From contig NZ_SELQ01000005.1 of NCBI RefSeq assembly GCF_004145405.1, positions 62,001-126,000 on the forward strand: a stretch of 64,000 nucleotides of DNA, written 5' to 3'. This document shows, piece by piece, positions 62,911-64,000 of this stretch. How positions within the stretch are numbered: position 1 is the stretch's first letter; each line of letters opens with the position of its first letter. Under the pieces are notes generated by a model that was not told where the DNA came from, searched no databases, and was given only the letters and a program-made list of their open reading frames with translations. The position numbers were made by a program, and so were the translations under genes. Origin of the DNA: Salipiger sp. IMCC34102. GTDB lineage: Bacteria; Pseudomonadota; Alphaproteobacteria; Rhodobacterales; Rhodobacteraceae.

Positions 62911-64000
62911 ATGCCCCGCGACACCCAGGACGACCTCCGGTCCCGCATCGACGCAAGGATGTATGCCGACGAGGCCCGCGTGGTCGAGGACCTGGTCCGG
63001 ACCGCCGATCTGGACGCCGGGGACCGCGCGCGGATCGCCGCGGGCGGGGCAGAGCTCGTCCGCAAGATCCGCCGCAGCGCCGAGCCCGGCCTGATGGAGG
63101 TCTTCCTGGCCGAATACGGTCTCTCCACCGACGAGGGCATCGCGCTGATGTGCCTGGCCGAGGCGCTCTTGCGGGTGCCCGACGCGGTCACCATCGACGC
63201 GCTGATCGAGGACAAGATCGCCCCTTCGAACTGGGGGCAGCACCTGGGCCATTCGGCCTCGTCCCTCGTGAACGCCTCGACCTGGGCCTTGATGCTGACG
63301 GGGCGCGTGCTGGACGACGAGCGGCCCGGCATCACGCGGCACCTGCGCCGGGCGGTGAAACGCCTGGGCGAGCCGGTGATCCGCACCGCCGTGGGGCGGG
63401 CCATGCGCGAGATGGGCCGCCAGTTCGTGCTGGGAGAGACCATCGAGACCGCGCTCAAGCGCGCGGACGAGATGCGCGCAAAGGGCTACACCTATTCCTA
63501 CGACATGCTGGGCGAGGCCGCGCGCACCGACCGCGACGCGCGCGGCTACCAGCTGGCCTACTCGCGCGCGATTTCCGTGATCGCGCAGTATTGCACCTAC
63601 GACACCGTGGCCGAGAACCCCGGGATTTCCGTCAAGCTTTCGGCGCTGCATCCGCGCTACGAGGAAGCCCAGCGCGACCGGGTCATGACGGAACTGGTGC
63701 CGCGCGTGACCTCGCTCGCGATCCTCGCCAAGGCCGCCGGCATGGGGTTCAACATCGACGCGGAGGAGGCCGACCGGCTGTCGCTGTCGCTCGACGTAAT
63801 CGAGGAGGTTCTCTCGGAGCCCGCGCTGGCAGGGTGGGACGGCTTCGGCGTCGTCGTCCAGGCCTACGGTCTGCGGGCGGGGCTGGTGATCGATCATCTG
63901 CACGACCTGGCCGCACGGCTGGACCGCCAGATCATGGTGCGGCTTGTGAAAGGCGCCTATTGGGACACCGAGATCAAGCGCGCGCAGGTCATGGGGATCG
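62911..64000 (+). CDS. putA: Bifunctional proline dehydrogenase/P5C dehydrogenase, N-terminal part (runs off right edge)
   Basis: The first 363 codons of PutA, which oxidises proline to glutamate through P5C. A helical N-terminal arm (EVFLAEYGLSTDEGIALMCL; IAPSNWGQHLG) leads into the proline dehydrogenase barrel (KGYTYSYDMLGEAARTDRDA, SVKLSALHPRYEEAQ, MVRLVKGAYWDTEIKRAQV). No N-terminal RHH DNA-binding domain is present, consistent with control by PutR instead. The ATG has CAGGAG 8 bp upstream. Confidence 0.95.
   Translation, partial: MPRDTQDDLRSRIDARMYADEARVVEDLVRTADLDAGDRARIAAGGAELVRKIRRSAEPGLMEVFLAEYGLSTDEGIALMCLAEALLRVPDAVTIDALIEDKIAPSNWGQHLGHSASSLVNASTWALMLTGRVLDDERPGITRHLRRAVKRLGEPVIRTAVGRAMREMGRQFVLGETIETALKRADEMRAKGYTYSYDMLGEAARTDRDARGYQLAYSRAISVIAQYCTYDTVAENPGISVKLSALHPRYEEAQRDRVMTELVPRVTSLAILAKAAGMGFNIDAEEADRLSLSLDVIEEVLSEPALAGWDGFGVVVQAYGLRAGLVIDHLHDLAARLDRQIMVRLVKGAYWDTEIKRAQVMGI

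Overview
The window is GC-rich, densely packed chromosomal DNA from an alphaproteobacterium, most probably of the Rhodobacterales (Roseobacter/Paracoccus side). The evidence is the gene content and order: a betB-betC-betI / choXWV choline cluster, aroA-cmk-rpsA-ihfB-lapA-trpF-trpB in one direction, phoH-ybeY-corC-lnt upstream of metK, a SAM/SAH-type riboswitch in front of metK, and a divergent Lrp-type putR / putA pair at the right end. No phage, integrase, transposase or CRISPR was seen. Species cannot be named from the sequence alone.

Layout. 1-5675: choline and choline-O-sulfate uptake and oxidation to glycine betaine (betB partial, betC, betI; choX, a VOC-family gene, choW, choV), with a palindromic BetI-type operator between the divergent arms. 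5676-6982: a lower-GC patch with a lone DUF4145 gene. 6983-13463 (minus strand): yebC, an SLC13-type permease, a DMT exporter, a YmdB-type phosphoesterase, 5-formyl-THF cyclo-ligase and mgtE. 13568-20519: purine salvage (guanine deaminase, 8-oxoguanine deaminase-like amidohydrolase, HisN-like phosphatase), a CAP lipoprotein, an XRE regulator, a quinone oxidoreductase, a LysR regulator and a DUF1127 peptide. 20613-27946: a Bax-inhibitor-like protein, rpmG, RNase P RNA, an AmpD-like amidase, an excalibur-type lipoprotein, gatCA, a metallo-beta-lactamase-fold hydrolase, tadA and an RluB-type pseudouridine synthase. 28020-35670: a co-directional envelope-stress-like block (small membrane protein, XpaC, TelA, DUF2927 lipoprotein, GAF histidine kinase, SPFH-GYF protein, b-type cytochrome, zinc-ribbon membrane protein). 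35680-43786: fructokinase-like kinase, dtd, lldD, amylosucrase, rplY, pth and DUF2332/DUF2237/DUF4893 proteins. 43797-54553 (minus): trpB back to metK. 54619-59556 (minus): lnt, corC, ybeY, phoH and two related secreted proteins. 59782-64000: miaB, a glycosyltransferase-like protein, tRNA-Leu, putR and the start of putA.

Working together: the bet/cho genes form one osmoprotectant module. Amylosucrase and the PfkB kinase could share sucrose-derived fructose. The guanine and 8-oxoguanine deaminases form a purine-salvage set. aroA, trpF and trpB contribute to aromatic amino acid synthesis, and lnt, corC, ybeY and phoH belong to a conserved housekeeping block.

The most notable non-coding observations are a family of short dispersed intergenic repeats built on GCCTCCGGCGGG with copies pairing by tail type, and the metK leader, in which the ribosome binding site appears to be part of the riboswitch fold. 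The most interesting protein-level observations are the XpaC/TelA/SPFH-GYF/zinc-ribbon block and a 33-residue Cys-containing domain shared by two neighbouring secreted proteins.
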